Positions 16,219-25,110 are shown, counted from the stretch's first letter. The stretch: 64,000 nt of DNA from DDH964 sp963806685 (GCA_963806685.1 CAWDZB010000014.1:1-64000), one strand, 5' to 3'. Numbers and translations: made by a program. The notes: generated from the letters alone by a model not told the origin.

Positions 16219-16926
16219 ATGCCCGAATCCAGCAAACCCTTCCCCTTTACCGCAGTGGCCGACGCCGAAGCCGTCCTTGCCGCCGGAGTGGAGGCAGCCA
16301 ACGGCCCGGTGAGCCTGGCCTGCTCCTTCAGCGTCGAAGACGTGATCCTCATCGACCTGATCCATCGCCGGAAACTTCCGGTCGGTATCTTTGCCCTCGA
16401 CACCGGGCGTCTTCCCGAAGAGACTTACGAAGCCGCCGAGTCGGTAATAGAGCGCTACGGCGTGAACGTCGACTGGTACTTTCCCGAGCGGGCCGCGGTG
16501 GAACGCCTGGAACGGGAAAAAGGCCTCTTCTCCTTTCGGGAGAGCCTGGAAAACCGCCACGAGTGCTGCCAAATTCGCAAGGTCGAACCCCTGGGCCGGG
16601 CCTTGGCTGGGCTCGCCGGATGGGTGACAGGGCTGCGCCGTGCCCATGGCGTCACCCGGGAAGGGCTGCAGCCGGTCGCAACCGACGAGGCCAACGGCGG
16701 CCTGCTCAAGATCAGTCCGCTCCTTGAATGGAGCGACGCCGAGGTCTGGGCCTACGCCGAGGCGCGGCGGCTGCCGATCAACCGGCTGCACCGCCAGGGT
16801 TACCCGTCGATCGGCTGCGCCCCCTGTACCCGCGCAGTGCAGCCGGGAGAACCGCCCCGGGCGGGGCGCTGGTGGTGGGAAGACCACGAGAACAAGGAAT
16901 GCGGACTGCACCGGCACAAGAAGTGA
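16219..16926 (+). CDS. cysH: Assimilatory adenylylsulfate (APS) reductase
   Basis: The enzyme reduces APS to sulfite with thioredoxin. The 235-residue protein has the PAPS-reductase-like PP-loop fold (SLACSFSVED), the 4Fe-4S ligand pairs Cys116-Cys117 (HECCQIRKVEPL) and Cys200/Cys203 (SIGCAPCTRA), and the C-terminal catalytic Cys228 (ECGLH). The two cysteine pairs mark an APS reductase; PAPS reductases of the E. coli type lack them. It follows DUF2061 and precedes cysD. This fits the loss of a working APS kinase in the cysN product. Confidence 0.95.
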   Translation: MPESSKPFPFTAVADAEAVLAAGVEAANGPVSLACSFSVEDVILIDLIHRRKLPVGIFALDTGRLPEETYEAAESVIERYGVNVDWYFPERAAVERLEREKGLFSFRESLENRHECCQIRKVEPLGRALAGLAGWVTGLRRAHGVTREGLQPVATDEANGGLLKISPLLEWSDAEVWAYAEARRLPINRLHRQGYPSIGCAPCTRAVQPGEPPRAGRWWWEDHENKECGLHRHKK

Positions 16927-16996
16927 ACGCGAGTACCAGGCAGAAGGCCACGAACGACGAGGGCAGGACAAACAGCCAGGCAGAAAAGGACCGACG

Positions 16997-17902
16997 ATGA
17001 AAATCAAGATGACCCATCTGCGCCAGCTGGAGGCGGAGAGCATCCACATCATCCGTGAAGTCGCCGCCGAGTTCGAGAACCCGGTGATGCTCTACTCCAT
17101 CGGCAAGGACTCGGCGGTGATGCTGCACCTGGCGCGCAAGGCCTTTTACCCGGCCAAGCCGCCCTTCCCGCTGCTGCATGTCGACACCACCTGGAAGTTC
17201 CGGGAGATGATCGAATTCCGCGACCGGATGGCCCACGAATGCGGCTTCGACCTGCTGATCCACACCAATGTGGAGGGGGCCAGCCAGGGGATCACCCCCT
17301 TCAGCCACGGCAGTGCCCTCTATACCGACATCATGAAGACCGAGGGGCTCAAGCAGGCGCTGGACAAGTACAAATTCGACGCGGCCTTCGGCGGCGCGCG
17401 GCGTGACGAGGAGAAATCCCGTGCCAAGGAGCGGATCTTTTCGTTCCGTACCGAGGCCCATCGCTGGGATCCGAAGAGTCAACGTCCCGAGCTGTGGAAC
17501 ATCTACAACGCCCGGGTGCGCCCCGGCGAGAGCATCCGCGCCTTTCCCCTTTCCAACTGGACCGAGCTCGACGTCTGGCAGTACATCTACCTGGAAAACA
17601 TCCCCATCGTCCCACTCTACTACGCCAAGGAGCGGCCGGTGGTGGAGCGCGACGGGATGCTGATCATGGTCGACGACGAGCGCATCCCCCTGCGTCCCGG
17701 AGAAGAGCCGCTGATGAAGTCGGTGCGTTTCCGCACCCTCGGCTGCTACCCGCTGACCGGGGCGGTCGAGTCCACCGCCGCGACCCTTCCGGAAATCATC
17801 CAGGAGATGCTGCTGACCCGCACCTCGGAACGCCAGGGGCGCCTCATCGACCACGACCAAGCCGGGAGCATGGAGAAGAAGAAGCAGGAAGGATACTTCT
17901 AG
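16997..17902 (+). CDS. cysD: Sulfate adenylyltransferase subunit 2 CysD
   Basis: CysD is the catalytic PP-loop subunit of ATP sulfurylase and makes APS from sulfate and ATP, helped by the GTPase CysN. The 301-residue protein has MLYSIGKDSAVMLHLARKAF near residue 30, FGGARRDEEKSRAKERIFS and the C-terminal GRLIDHD and KKQEGYF typical of CysD. The start at 16997 has AAAAGGA upstream. The 70-bp gap to cysH carries no gene. It is followed by cysN across a heptamer repeat. Confidence 0.96.
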   Translation: MKIKMTHLRQLEAESIHIIREVAAEFENPVMLYSIGKDSAVMLHLARKAFYPAKPPFPLLHVDTTWKFREMIEFRDRMAHECGFDLLIHTNVEGASQGITPFSHGSALYTDIMKTEGLKQALDKYKFDAAFGGARRDEEKSRAKERIFSFRTEAHRWDPKSQRPELWNIYNARVRPGESIRAFPLSNWTELDVWQYIYLENIPIVPLYYAKERPVVERDGMLIMVDDERIPLRPGEEPLMKSVRFRTLGCYPLTGAVESTAATLPEIIQEMLLTRTSERQGRLIDHDQAGSMEKKKQEGYF

Positions 17903-17903
17903 G

Positions 17904-17972
17904 AGCAAGGCAAAAGGTAAAAGGTAAAAGATTCCGAGTCTTTCCTTGAACCTTGAACCTTGAACCTATTTC
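17904..17972. repeat. Heptamer-based inverted repeat between cysD and cysN
   Basis: The left arm is GCAAGGC, AAAAGGT, AAAAGGT, AAAAGAT. The right arm is CTTTCCT, TGAACCT, TGAACCT, TGAACCT. The arms pair imperfectly. It has the same architecture as the his-operon repeats. Confidence 0.7.
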
Positions 17973-17992
17973 CTCGAAAACGGAGTTTTTGC

Positions 17993-19768
17993 ATGAGCCA
18001 CCAATCCGACCTGATCGCCACCGACATCCATGCCTACCTGAAAAGCCAGGAAGAGAAGGGGATGCTGCGCTTCATCACCTGCGGCAGCGTCGACGACGGC
18101 AAGAGCACCCTGATCGGCCGGATGCTCTGGGACTCGAAGCTGATCTTCGAGGACCAGCTGGCGGCCCTGGAGGCGGACAGCCGGAAGGTCGGTACCCAGG
18201 GGGAGCAGATCGACTACGCCCTGCTCCTCGACGGCCTGCAGGCCGAGCGGGAGCAGGGGATCACCATCGACGTCGCCTACCGCTTTTTTTCCACCGACAA
18301 GCGCAAGTTCATCGTCGCCGACACCCCGGGGCACGAGCAGTACACCCGCAACATGGTCACCGGCGCCTCCACCGCGCAGGTTGCGGTAATCCTCATCGAC
18401 GCCCGCAAGGGGGTGCTGACCCAGACCCGCCGCCACAGCTACCTGGTCTCGCTGGTCGGCATCCGCCACGTGGTGCTGGCGATCAACAAGATGGACCTGG
18501 TCGACTACAGCGCCGAACGCTTCGCCGAAATCCGTCGGGACTACGAAGCCTTCGCCGCCGGCCTCGGCTTCGACCGGATCGAGGCGATTCCGATCTCCGC
18601 CCTGAATGGCGACAATGTCCTGACCCGCAGCGAAAAGACCCCCTGGTATCAGGGACCGGCCCTGCTGGAATTCCTGGAGAGCGTCGAGGTGGCCGATACC
18701 GCCACCCGCAAACCGTTTCGCATGCGGGTCCAGTGGGTCAATCGGCCCAATCTCGACTTCCGCGGCTTCTGCGGCACCATCGCCTCGGGAGTGGTGCACC
18801 CCGGCGACCGGGTGGCCGTCACCTCCTCCGGCCAGACCAGCCGGGTGGCCCGCATCGTCACCATGGACGGCGACCTGGAGGAGGCGAGGGCCGGCCAGGC
18901 TGTGACCCTGACTTTGCAGGACGAGATCGACATCAGCCGCGGCGAGACCCTGGCCGCCGCCAATGAGCCCCCCTATTACGCCGACCGCTTCGAGGCCAAA
19001 CTGGTCTGGCTGCACGAGGAGGCCCTGGCCCCGGGGCGCAGCTACCTGCTCAAGGCCGGCAGCGCCACCGCCCCTGCCCAGGTCAGGGAGACCCGGTTCA
19101 GGATCAACGTCAATTCCCTGCAGCAGGAAGAAGGCTCCGGGCTGACCCTCAACGAAGTCGGGGTGTGCCGCATCAGCCTCGACCGGCCGATCGCCTTCGA
19201 TTCCTACCGGGAGAACCGCGGAACCGGCAATTTCATTCTTATCGATCGCCTGACCAATGCCACGGTCGCAGCCGGGATGATTCACCAGCCGCTGCTGGCC
19301 GCCGGCGGCGACGACTGGTCGCAGCTGGACCTCGACCGGGGGGCGCTGGCCAGCCTTAAGGGGCAGACTCCCGGCGTCGTCTGGTTCAGCGCCGCCGACA
19401 AGGAAGCGGCCCTGCAGCTGGCGACCCTTGCGGCGAAACGGCTGCACGCCCTGGGCCGGCATGTCGCCCTGCTCGACCCTGGGCGCCATAGCGCGGCGGC
19501 ACCGGAAAACGCCGGGGATGAGCTGCGCCGGACCGGTTCCGATGCCCGACTGCTGGTCGATGCCGGGCTGATCGTCCTGGCGCCGCTTTGCGCGCCGCTG
19601 CGCTGCGAGCGCCAGTTGGCAACCGATGCTCTGGAGCCGGCCGCCAGCCGGGAAGTCCATATTGCCGGAGGCGAAGGGTTTGAATCGCCTGAGCAGCCGC
19701 AGCTGGTGGTCACCGAGGAGGTAACCCCCGCCCTGGCGCAACGGATCGTGCAGCAACTTTTCACCTGA
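17993..19768 (+). CDS. cysN: Sulfate adenylyltransferase subunit 1 CysN with a degenerate C-terminal APS-kinase-like domain
   Basis: CysN is the GTPase that drives APS formation by CysD. Residues 1-440 are an intact EF-Tu-like protein: P-loop GSVDDGKST (31-39), DTPGHEQYTRNM, NKMD, and two beta-barrel domains. Residues from about 459 to 591 align with APS kinase of CysNC fusions (WFSAADKEAALQLATLAAKR, RLLVDAGLIVLAPLCAPLR) but the kinase P-loop GLSGAGKS is replaced by SAADKEAA, and the central part is shortened. The kinase half is therefore almost surely inactive. Start chosen at 17993 (MSHQSDLIATDIHAYL). Confidence 0.93.
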   Translation: MSHQSDLIATDIHAYLKSQEEKGMLRFITCGSVDDGKSTLIGRMLWDSKLIFEDQLAALEADSRKVGTQGEQIDYALLLDGLQAEREQGITIDVAYRFFSTDKRKFIVADTPGHEQYTRNMVTGASTAQVAVILIDARKGVLTQTRRHSYLVSLVGIRHVVLAINKMDLVDYSAERFAEIRRDYEAFAAGLGFDRIEAIPISALNGDNVLTRSEKTPWYQGPALLEFLESVEVADTATRKPFRMRVQWVNRPNLDFRGFCGTIASGVVHPGDRVAVTSSGQTSRVARIVTMDGDLEEARAGQAVTLTLQDEIDISRGETLAAANEPPYYADRFEAKLVWLHEEALAPGRSYLLKAGSATAPAQVRETRFRINVNSLQQEEGSGLTLNEVGVCRISLDRPIAFDSYRENRGTGNFILIDRLTNATVAAGMIHQPLLAAGGDDWSQLDLDRGALASLKGQTPGVVWFSAADKEAALQLATLAAKRLHALGRHVALLDPGRHSAAAPENAGDELRRTGSDARLLVDAGLIVLAPLCAPLRCERQLATDALEPAASREVHIAGGEGFESPEQPQLVVTEEVTPALAQRIVQQLFT

Positions 19769-19872
19769 AACGAATTAATGAACCTTCCGTGGAAATTTTC
19801 TGCTAGTCTTTTCCCACGGCAGCTGGCCGCCGCTGCCCGGCACCCGATGACGTGCCGTCAAGGAATCAATTC

Positions 19873-21180
19873 ATGACCCTGGATCCCCGGCAACTGCGCC
19901 TCGACGGCATCTACCAGCAACGCGAAACAGACCACTTCATGCAGCGCATCAAGGTACCGGCCGGCGCCCTCTCCAGCGAGCAGGCCGACAAAGTCGCCGA
20001 GTTGGCCGAGCGCTTCGCCGGCGGCCGCCTGCACCTGACCAGCCGCGGCAGCATCGAACTGCACGACATCGCCGGAGCCGATCTCGCCGCACTCAACCGC
20101 GGCATGGCCGCCGTCGGCCTGACCGGCCGCGGCGCCTGCGGCGGCGCGGTGCGGGGTATCTCCTGCAGCACCACCGGCAGCACCAACTACCATCGCTGTC
20201 AGGCCCTGGCGCGGCGGTTCCATCGCCATTTTGCCGGCAATCCCTACTTCGAGGGGCTGCCGAAAAAGTTCAAGATCGGGGTCGATGGCGAGGCGGAGCA
20301 CGGCCGACACCTGATCCAGGACATCGGCCTGGTCTTCGCCGGGCTCAAGGAAGAGCGTCCGTTGTGGGACGTCTGGTGCGCCGGCGGCCTGGGGCGGGAA
20401 CCGCGGACCGGTTTCCTGCTCGCCAACGGGGTCCCGGAAGGGCGCCTGATCCCGCTCATCGAGGCAGTGTTGCGCGTCTACCGCCAGCAGGCGCCCCAAG
20501 GACGACGGCTCAAGTATGTGCTGGCCGAGATCGGCGAAGCGGCCTTCCGCGACCAGTTGCGCGCTGAGACCGGCGAACCACCGCCAGCCCTACTCGCCAG
20601 CGGCCTCGGCCAGACCCTGACTCCGAGCGAGGTTCACGACAGCGAACCGCTCTACGCCCGGGTTTTCGCCGGCGAACTCAGCGTCACCCAGCTGCGCCGG
20701 CTGGCGGAAGCCGCCCGGCGCTGGGCGGCCGGCAGCCTACTGCTCACCGCCGATCAGGACTTGGCCTTTTTGCCGGACTCGGAGGAAGCGCGCCGGGAAC
20801 TGGCACAAGAGCTGGCCAACGCCGGTTTTGACGGCCGGTCGCCCGAGCAGCAAACGACCTTCCGCATCTGCCCTGGCAGCCACGAATGCCGTATGGGGCT
20901 CTCGACTACCCGCGACATCGCGCGGCAGCTGGTTCAGGGTTTCGGCGCCGAGCAGCAGGGCCTGAGCTGGGCCATATCCGGCTGCCCCAACTCCTGTTCG
21001 CAGCCGCAACTGGCGGCAGTGGGCATTGTCACCAGCAAGCTGGTCAAGGACCAGGACGGCCATCGCCAGCCCCGTTTCGACCTCTATCGCCGCAGTGCCG
21101 AGGGGCTCGGCACCTGCGTCGCAGACGATTTGACATTGTCCCAACTGGCAACGGAAATTTCCCGTCTGACTGCCCGGTAA
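19873..21180 (+). CDS. Ferredoxin-type siroheme sulfite/nitrite reductase (assimilatory sulfite reductase)
   Basis: The 435-residue hemoprotein has the siroheme-4Fe-4S ligand motif C-x5-C ... C-x3-C at Cys333, Cys339, Cys371 and Cys375 (CPGSHEC and SGCPNSC), plus the substrate-side motif LHLTSRGSIELH and RGACGGAVRGISC. It most likely reduces sulfite to sulfide with six electrons, given its place between cysN and cysK; nitrite reduction cannot be excluded from sequence alone. Start at 19873 has AAGGA upstream; an ATG seven codons earlier is less likely. Confidence 0.9.
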   Translation: MTLDPRQLRLDGIYQQRETDHFMQRIKVPAGALSSEQADKVAELAERFAGGRLHLTSRGSIELHDIAGADLAALNRGMAAVGLTGRGACGGAVRGISCSTTGSTNYHRCQALARRFHRHFAGNPYFEGLPKKFKIGVDGEAEHGRHLIQDIGLVFAGLKEERPLWDVWCAGGLGREPRTGFLLANGVPEGRLIPLIEAVLRVYRQQAPQGRRLKYVLAEIGEAAFRDQLRAETGEPPPALLASGLGQTLTPSEVHDSEPLYARVFAGELSVTQLRRLAEAARRWAAGSLLLTADQDLAFLPDSEEARRELAQELANAGFDGRSPEQQTTFRICPGSHECRMGLSTTRDIARQLVQGFGAEQQGLSWAISGCPNSCSQPQLAAVGIVTSKLVKDQDGHRQPRFDLYRRSAEGLGTCVADDLTLSQLATEISRLTAR

Positions 21181-21196
21181 GGAAAGGAGCCTGACC

Positions 21197-22150
21197 ATGA
21201 GCCGCATCTTCGCCGACAATTCACTCTCCATCGGCCGCACCCCCCTGGTGCGTTTGCACCATCTGGCGCCGGCCGGCACCACCATCCTCGGCAAGGTCGA
21301 GGGCCGCAACCCCGCCTACTCGGTCAAGTGCCGGATCGGCGCTTCGATGGTCTGGGATGCCGAAAAGAAGGGACTGCTCGGCCCGGGCAAAGAGATGGTC
21401 GAGCCGACCAGCGGCAATACCGGCATCGCCCTGGCCTTCGTCGCCGCCGCCCGCGGCATCCCGATCACCCTGACCATGCCCGAGACGATGAGCATGGAGC
21501 GGCGCAAGGTCCTCAAGGCCTTCGGCGCCAACCTGGTTCTCACCCCCGGCGCCAAGGGGATGGGCGGCGCCATCGCCGCCGCCGAGGAGCTTGCCGCCAG
21601 CGACCCGAACCGCTATATCCTCCTCCACCAGTTCAAGAACCCGGCGAACCCGGCGATCCACGAACAGACCACCGGCCCGGAGATCTGGGACGATACCGAC
21701 GGAACGGTCGACGTGGTGGTCTCGGGGGTCGGAACCGGCGGCACCATCACCGGCATCTCCCGCTACATCAAGCAGACCCGCGGCAAAAATATCCTCTCGG
21801 TGGCGGTGGAACCGACCGACAGCCCGGTAATCAGCCAGCACCTGGCCGGCGAGGAACTGCGCCCCGGTCCCCACAAGATCCAGGGGATCGGTGCCGGCTT
21901 CATTCCCGACACTCTCGACCTGTCGGTGGTCGACCGGGTCGAGCAGGTCAGCAACGACGAGGCGATCGAGACCGCCCGCGATCTCGCCCTCAAGGAGGGG
22001 ATCCTCTCCGGGATCTCCTGTGGGGCCGCCGTTGCGGCGGCAGCCCGCCTCGCCAGACAGCCTGAGTTCAAGGGAAAAACGATCGTCGTCATCCTCCCCG
22101 ACTCGGGCGAGCGCTATCTCTCCAGCGTCCTTTTCGAGGGTATCGCCTGA
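21197..22150 (+). CDS. cysK: Cysteine synthase (O-acetylserine sulfhydrylase)
   Basis: A PLP enzyme that makes cysteine from O-acetylserine and sulfide. The 317-residue protein has the PLP lysine in NPAYSVKCRIGA, the substrate loop EPTSGNTGIALA and the phosphate-cup GVGTGGTITG. Length and C-terminus fit the CysK/CysM group. It ends the sulfate reduction genes, 16 bp after the sulfite reductase, and is followed by the promoter and SAM-I riboswitch of the methionine genes. Confidence 0.95.
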   Translation: MSRIFADNSLSIGRTPLVRLHHLAPAGTTILGKVEGRNPAYSVKCRIGASMVWDAEKKGLLGPGKEMVEPTSGNTGIALAFVAAARGIPITLTMPETMSMERRKVLKAFGANLVLTPGAKGMGGAIAAAEELAASDPNRYILLHQFKNPANPAIHEQTTGPEIWDDTDGTVDVVVSGVGTGGTITGISRYIKQTRGKNILSVAVEPTDSPVISQHLAGEELRPGPHKIQGIGAGFIPDTLDLSVVDRVEQVSNDEAIETARDLALKEGILSGISCGAAVAAAARLARQPEFKGKTIVVILPDSGERYLSSVLFEGIA

Positions 22151-22179
22151 GGTTTGCGCTACATTCTTTACCGGACGGG

Positions 22180-22208
22180 TTGACAAGAGGCGGGTTGTTC
22201 TTTAGGAT
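22180..22208 (+). promoter_or_regulatory. Promoter of the first SAM-controlled transcript
   Basis: TTGACA (22180-22185), 17-base spacer and TAGGAT (22203-22208), about 25 bp before the riboswitch begins. Confidence 0.75.
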
Positions 22209-22231
22209 AATCGTCAACATAACGCAGCAGC

Positions 22232-22359
22232 GTTCTTATCGAGAGTGGCGGAGGGACAGGCCCTTAGATGCCACAGCAACCGATCCGCAGGGTGCGGATG
22301 CCAGGTGCTAAATCCTGCTCGCCGAAGCCCATGAGGGCGAAGGCGGGGAAGATGAGGAC
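22232..22359 (+). promoter_or_regulatory. SAM-I (S-box) riboswitch aptamer upstream of a trans-sulfuration gene
   Basis: The P1 stem pairs GTTCTTATC (22232-22240) with GATGAGGAC (22351-22359). Inside are the S-box signatures: GAGGGACAGGCCC, a GATGCC step, CAGCAACC and CAGGTGCTAAATCC. Binding of SAM should stabilise P1 and favour the terminator at 22400-22433, switching off the PLP enzyme genes when methionine supply is high. Confidence 0.93.
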
Positions 22360-22399
22360 GGTGCTTCACGGATGTGCCGTCCCCAGAACGGTCCCGCGA

Positions 22400-22433
22400 A
22401 GCCCCTTCTCATCCCCACGAGAAGGGGCTTTTT
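22400..22433 (+). terminator. Terminator of the first SAM-I riboswitch
   Basis: An 11-bp stem AGCCCCTTCTC/GAGAAGGGGCT closes an 8-base loop and is followed by TTTT. It lies 34 bp before the start codon of the controlled gene, so it is a regulated attenuator. Confidence 0.88.
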
Positions 22434-22466
22434 GCCGCCCCAATCACCGCCAAGGGGATGAAAGCC

Positions 22467-23630
22467 ATGGATCATCAGCAGAAACAGCACGAGCATTGGA
22501 GCAAGGAGAGCCGCCTGGTGCAGCTCGGTGTCGGGCGCGACGAGCGCACCGGGGCCATCAGCTATCCGATCTACCCGAGTGCCACCTACCGCCACCCCGG
22601 GGTCGGGCTGAGCACCGGCTACGACTACACCCGCTCCGGCAATCCAACCCGCCAGCTCCTCGAGGAGGCGTTCGCCGAACTCGAGGGAGGAGCCCGCGGC
22701 CTGGCCTTCGCCTCGGGGATGGCGGCACTGACCACCCTCTTCCTGCACTTCAGTGCCGGCGATCACCTGCTCGTCTCCCAGGATCTCTACGGCGGCACCT
22801 ACCGGGTCCTCGAACAGATTTTTGCCAAGTTCGGCCTGAGTGCCAGTTACGTCGACACCACCGACAGCAGCGCGGTCGCCGCAGCCGTCACCCCGCGGAC
22901 AACGGCGCTGCTGGTCGAAACCCCGGGCAATCCCCTGCTCGGCGTCGCCGATCTGGCGGCTCTGGGGGGGATCTGCCGGGCGCATGGCCTGCTCTTCATT
23001 GTCGACAACACCTTTCTCACCCCGGTGCTGCAGCGTCCCTTCGACTTCGGCGCCGACGTTACGGTCTACTCGGCGACCAAGTATTTCGGCGGCCACAACG
23101 ACCTCTGCGCCGGGGCCCTGGTCGCCCGCACCCCCGAGCTGGGGGAGCGCCTCTATTTTTTGCAGAACTCGACCGGCGGCATCCTCCCCCCCCAGGATTG
23201 CTGGCTGCTGCTGCGCTCGCTGAAGACCCTCGCCCTGCGCCTCGAGCGCCATTGCGCCAACGCTCTGGAGGTCGCCCGCTGGCTGCAGACCCACCCCAAG
23301 GTCGCCAGCGTCTACTACCCGGGGCTGGAGAGCCATCCCGGCCACGATCGTTCCAAGCGCCAGTCCTCTGGCTTCGGCGGCATGCTCTCCTTCCGCGTCG
23401 ACACCCCGGAAACCGCGCGCCGGCTACTGGAGCGCATCGAACTTATTTCCTTCGCCGAGAGCCTCGGCGGCGTCGAGTCGCTACTGACCCTGCCGGCGGT
23501 GCAGACCCACGGCGACATCCCCGAGCCCGAGCGGCAACGCCTGGGGATCTGCGAATCGCTGCTGCGTTTGTCGGTAGGGATCGAGAGCGCCTGTGATATT
23601 ATTACGGACTTGGAACAGGCTTTGGGTTGA
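22467..23630 (+). CDS. Cys/Met metabolism PLP-dependent enzyme (cystathionine gamma-synthase or related)
   Basis: A 387-residue trans-sulfuration enzyme with PLP Lys205 in VYSATKYFGGH, the Tyr/Arg phosphate motif YDYTRSGNPTR and VETPGNPLL. It follows a SAM-I riboswitch, so it belongs to methionine synthesis, most likely joining O-acetylhomoserine (from MetX) and cysteine to give cystathionine. Family members cannot be told apart safely by sequence; cystathionine beta-lyase or gamma-lyase activity is possible. The start at 22467 has AAGGGG upstream; ATG at 22458 is too close to that site. Confidence 0.85.
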   Translation: MDHQQKQHEHWSKESRLVQLGVGRDERTGAISYPIYPSATYRHPGVGLSTGYDYTRSGNPTRQLLEEAFAELEGGARGLAFASGMAALTTLFLHFSAGDHLLVSQDLYGGTYRVLEQIFAKFGLSASYVDTTDSSAVAAAVTPRTTALLVETPGNPLLGVADLAALGGICRAHGLLFIVDNTFLTPVLQRPFDFGADVTVYSATKYFGGHNDLCAGALVARTPELGERLYFLQNSTGGILPPQDCWLLLRSLKTLALRLERHCANALEVARWLQTHPKVASVYYPGLESHPGHDRSKRQSSGFGGMLSFRVDTPETARRLLERIELISFAESLGGVESLLTLPAVQTHGDIPEPERQRLGICESLLRLSVGIESACDIITDLEQALG

Positions 23631-23637
23631 TTGCCAA

Positions 23638-23668
23638 TCGGACCGATCGGACGGATCAGTCCGATCCA
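23638..23668. repeat. Short inverted repeat between the two PLP enzyme genes
   Basis: The stretch is built from variants of CGGACCGAT and GATCAGTCCG, forming a hairpin of the ATCGGAC/GTCCGAT type. A related element lies at 50929-50954. It sits in a 56-bp gap inside an operon. Confidence 0.55.
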
Positions 23669-23686
23669 AACAACAGGACAAACCCC

Positions 23687-24832
23687 ATGATCGAGAAGAA
23701 CTACCGTCCCGCCACCCTCCTCGTCCACCAGGGGACTGATCGCGACCCGGCCACCGGCGCCGCGGTGGTGCCGATTTACCCGGCTTCCACTTATCATCAT
23801 TCCGGCGGCCAGCCGGGGGAGTTCGACTACTCGCGCAGCGGCAACCCGAGCCGCCAGCAGGTGGAAGAGGCGATCGCCCTGCTGGAGGGGGGCAGCCGCG
23901 GCTTCGCCTTCGCCACCGGCATGGCGGCTGTCGGCAGCGCCCTGGCGCTGCTGAGAACCGGCGACCACCTGGTGGCACCCGAGGATCTCTACGGCGGCAG
24001 CTGGCGTTACCTTACCCAGGTGCTTCCACAGAACGGCATCGAGGTCAGCTTCGTCGATACCAGCGATCTCGATGCCATTGCCGCCGCCATCCGGCCGGCG
24101 ACCCGCGCCATCTTCCTCGAGACCCCCTCCAACCCGCTGTTCAAGATCGCCGACCTGCGGGCGATAGCGGCGCTGGCCAAGGAGCGCGGCCTGCTCACCC
24201 TGCTCGACAACACCTTCATGACCCCACTCCTGCAGCGGCCGCTGGAACTCGGCATCAATGTCGTCATCCACAGCGCCACCAAGTTCCTCGGTGGCCATTC
24301 GGACCTGATGGCAGGGCTGGTGACGGTGGCCGACTCGGAATTGGGCAAGCGCCTAAAATTCTTTCAGAACGCCTTCGGGGCGGTCCTCTCCCCCTTCGAC
24401 TGCTTCCTCCTCTCGCGAGGGATCAAGACCCTCAAGCTGCGCCTCGAGGCCTCCCAGGAAAATGCCAGGATCCTGGCCGAGCGGCTGCTGGACCACCCGG
24501 CGGTGGGGCGGGTCCTCTACCCCGGGCTTCCCGAATTTCCCGGCCGCGAAACCCACTTTTCCCAGGCCAGCGGCGCCGGGGCGATCCTCTCCTTCGAGCT
24601 CAAGGAAACTGCGGCGATCCGGCCGCTGCTGGAGCGCCTCCAACTGCCGATCATCGCCCCCAGCTTAGGGGGGGTGGAGACAATCCTCACTCACTGTTGG
24701 AGCATGTCCCACGCCGCTATCCCCGTCGCCGACAAGGAGCGCCTCGGTATCCGCGAATCCCTGGTGCGCATTTCCGCCGGCATCGAAGACGTGGAGGATC
24801 TTTGGGAGGACCTGGAGCAGGCGCTGGCCTGA
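23687..24832 (+). CDS. Second Cys/Met metabolism PLP-dependent enzyme (cystathionine beta-lyase or related)
   Basis: A 381-residue paralogue of the preceding gene with PLP Lys199 in HSATKFLGGH, FDYSRSGNPSR and LETPSNPLF. Together the pair could perform both trans-sulfuration steps, cysteine to cystathionine to homocysteine. Which gene does which cannot be decided here. Expression should depend on the same upstream riboswitch, since I see no separate promoter in the 56-bp gap. Start at 23687 has CAGGA upstream. Confidence 0.85.
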   Translation: MIEKNYRPATLLVHQGTDRDPATGAAVVPIYPASTYHHSGGQPGEFDYSRSGNPSRQQVEEAIALLEGGSRGFAFATGMAAVGSALALLRTGDHLVAPEDLYGGSWRYLTQVLPQNGIEVSFVDTSDLDAIAAAIRPATRAIFLETPSNPLFKIADLRAIAALAKERGLLTLLDNTFMTPLLQRPLELGINVVIHSATKFLGGHSDLMAGLVTVADSELGKRLKFFQNAFGAVLSPFDCFLLSRGIKTLKLRLEASQENARILAERLLDHPAVGRVLYPGLPEFPGRETHFSQASGAGAILSFELKETAAIRPLLERLQLPIIAPSLGGVETILTHCWSMSHAAIPVADKERLGIRESLVRISAGIEDVEDLWEDLEQALA

Positions 24833-24850
24833 ACCACGGTCGCAAGGCGA

Positions 24851-24879
24851 TTGACAAGGGCTCAGGGTTCCGCTAGAGT
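24851..24879 (+). promoter_or_regulatory. Promoter of the second SAM-controlled transcript (metX)
   Basis: TTGACA (24851-24856), 17-base spacer and TAGAGT (24874-24879), 25 bp before the second riboswitch. The arrangement copies that at 22180-22208. Confidence 0.75.
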
Positions 24880-24903
24880 TCGGCCTTACAACCGCATAGC
24901 AGC

Positions 24904-25014
24904 GTCTTTATCAAGAGTGGTGGAGGGACAGGCCCTGTGAAGCCACAGCAACCGGCCCGCGACAGCGGGCGCCAGGTGCTAATTCCTGCCCGGGCAGCCG
25001 GGCGAGATGAGGAC
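24904..25014 (+). promoter_or_regulatory. SAM-I (S-box) riboswitch aptamer upstream of metX
   Basis: P1 pairs GTCTTTATC (24904-24912) with GATGAGGAC (25006-25014). Core motifs AGAGTGGTGGAGGGA, GGCCC, TGAAGCC, CAGCAACC and AGGTGCTAATTCC match the S-box consensus closely. It should control metX in parallel with the upstream riboswitch. Confidence 0.95.
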
Positions 25015-25055
25015 GGAGCCCGAACGATTCGCCGCCCCCATTCGGCATCTACAAG

Positions 25056-25090
25056 GCCCCTTCCCATCTATATCGGGAAGGGGCTTTTTT
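25056..25090 (+). terminator. Terminator of the metX SAM-I riboswitch
   Basis: A 10-bp stem GCCCCTTCCC/GGGAAGGGGC with a 9-base loop and a TTTTTT tract. It is a regulated attenuator 130 bp before the metX start. Confidence 0.92.
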
Positions 25091-25110
25091 CGTTCCCAGC
25101 CCGGTCTTTC

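Noticed and set aside
17966..19756. A 596-codon open frame antisense to cysN
   Set aside because: It has no recognisable motif and no ribosome site, and cysN is certain on the other strand.
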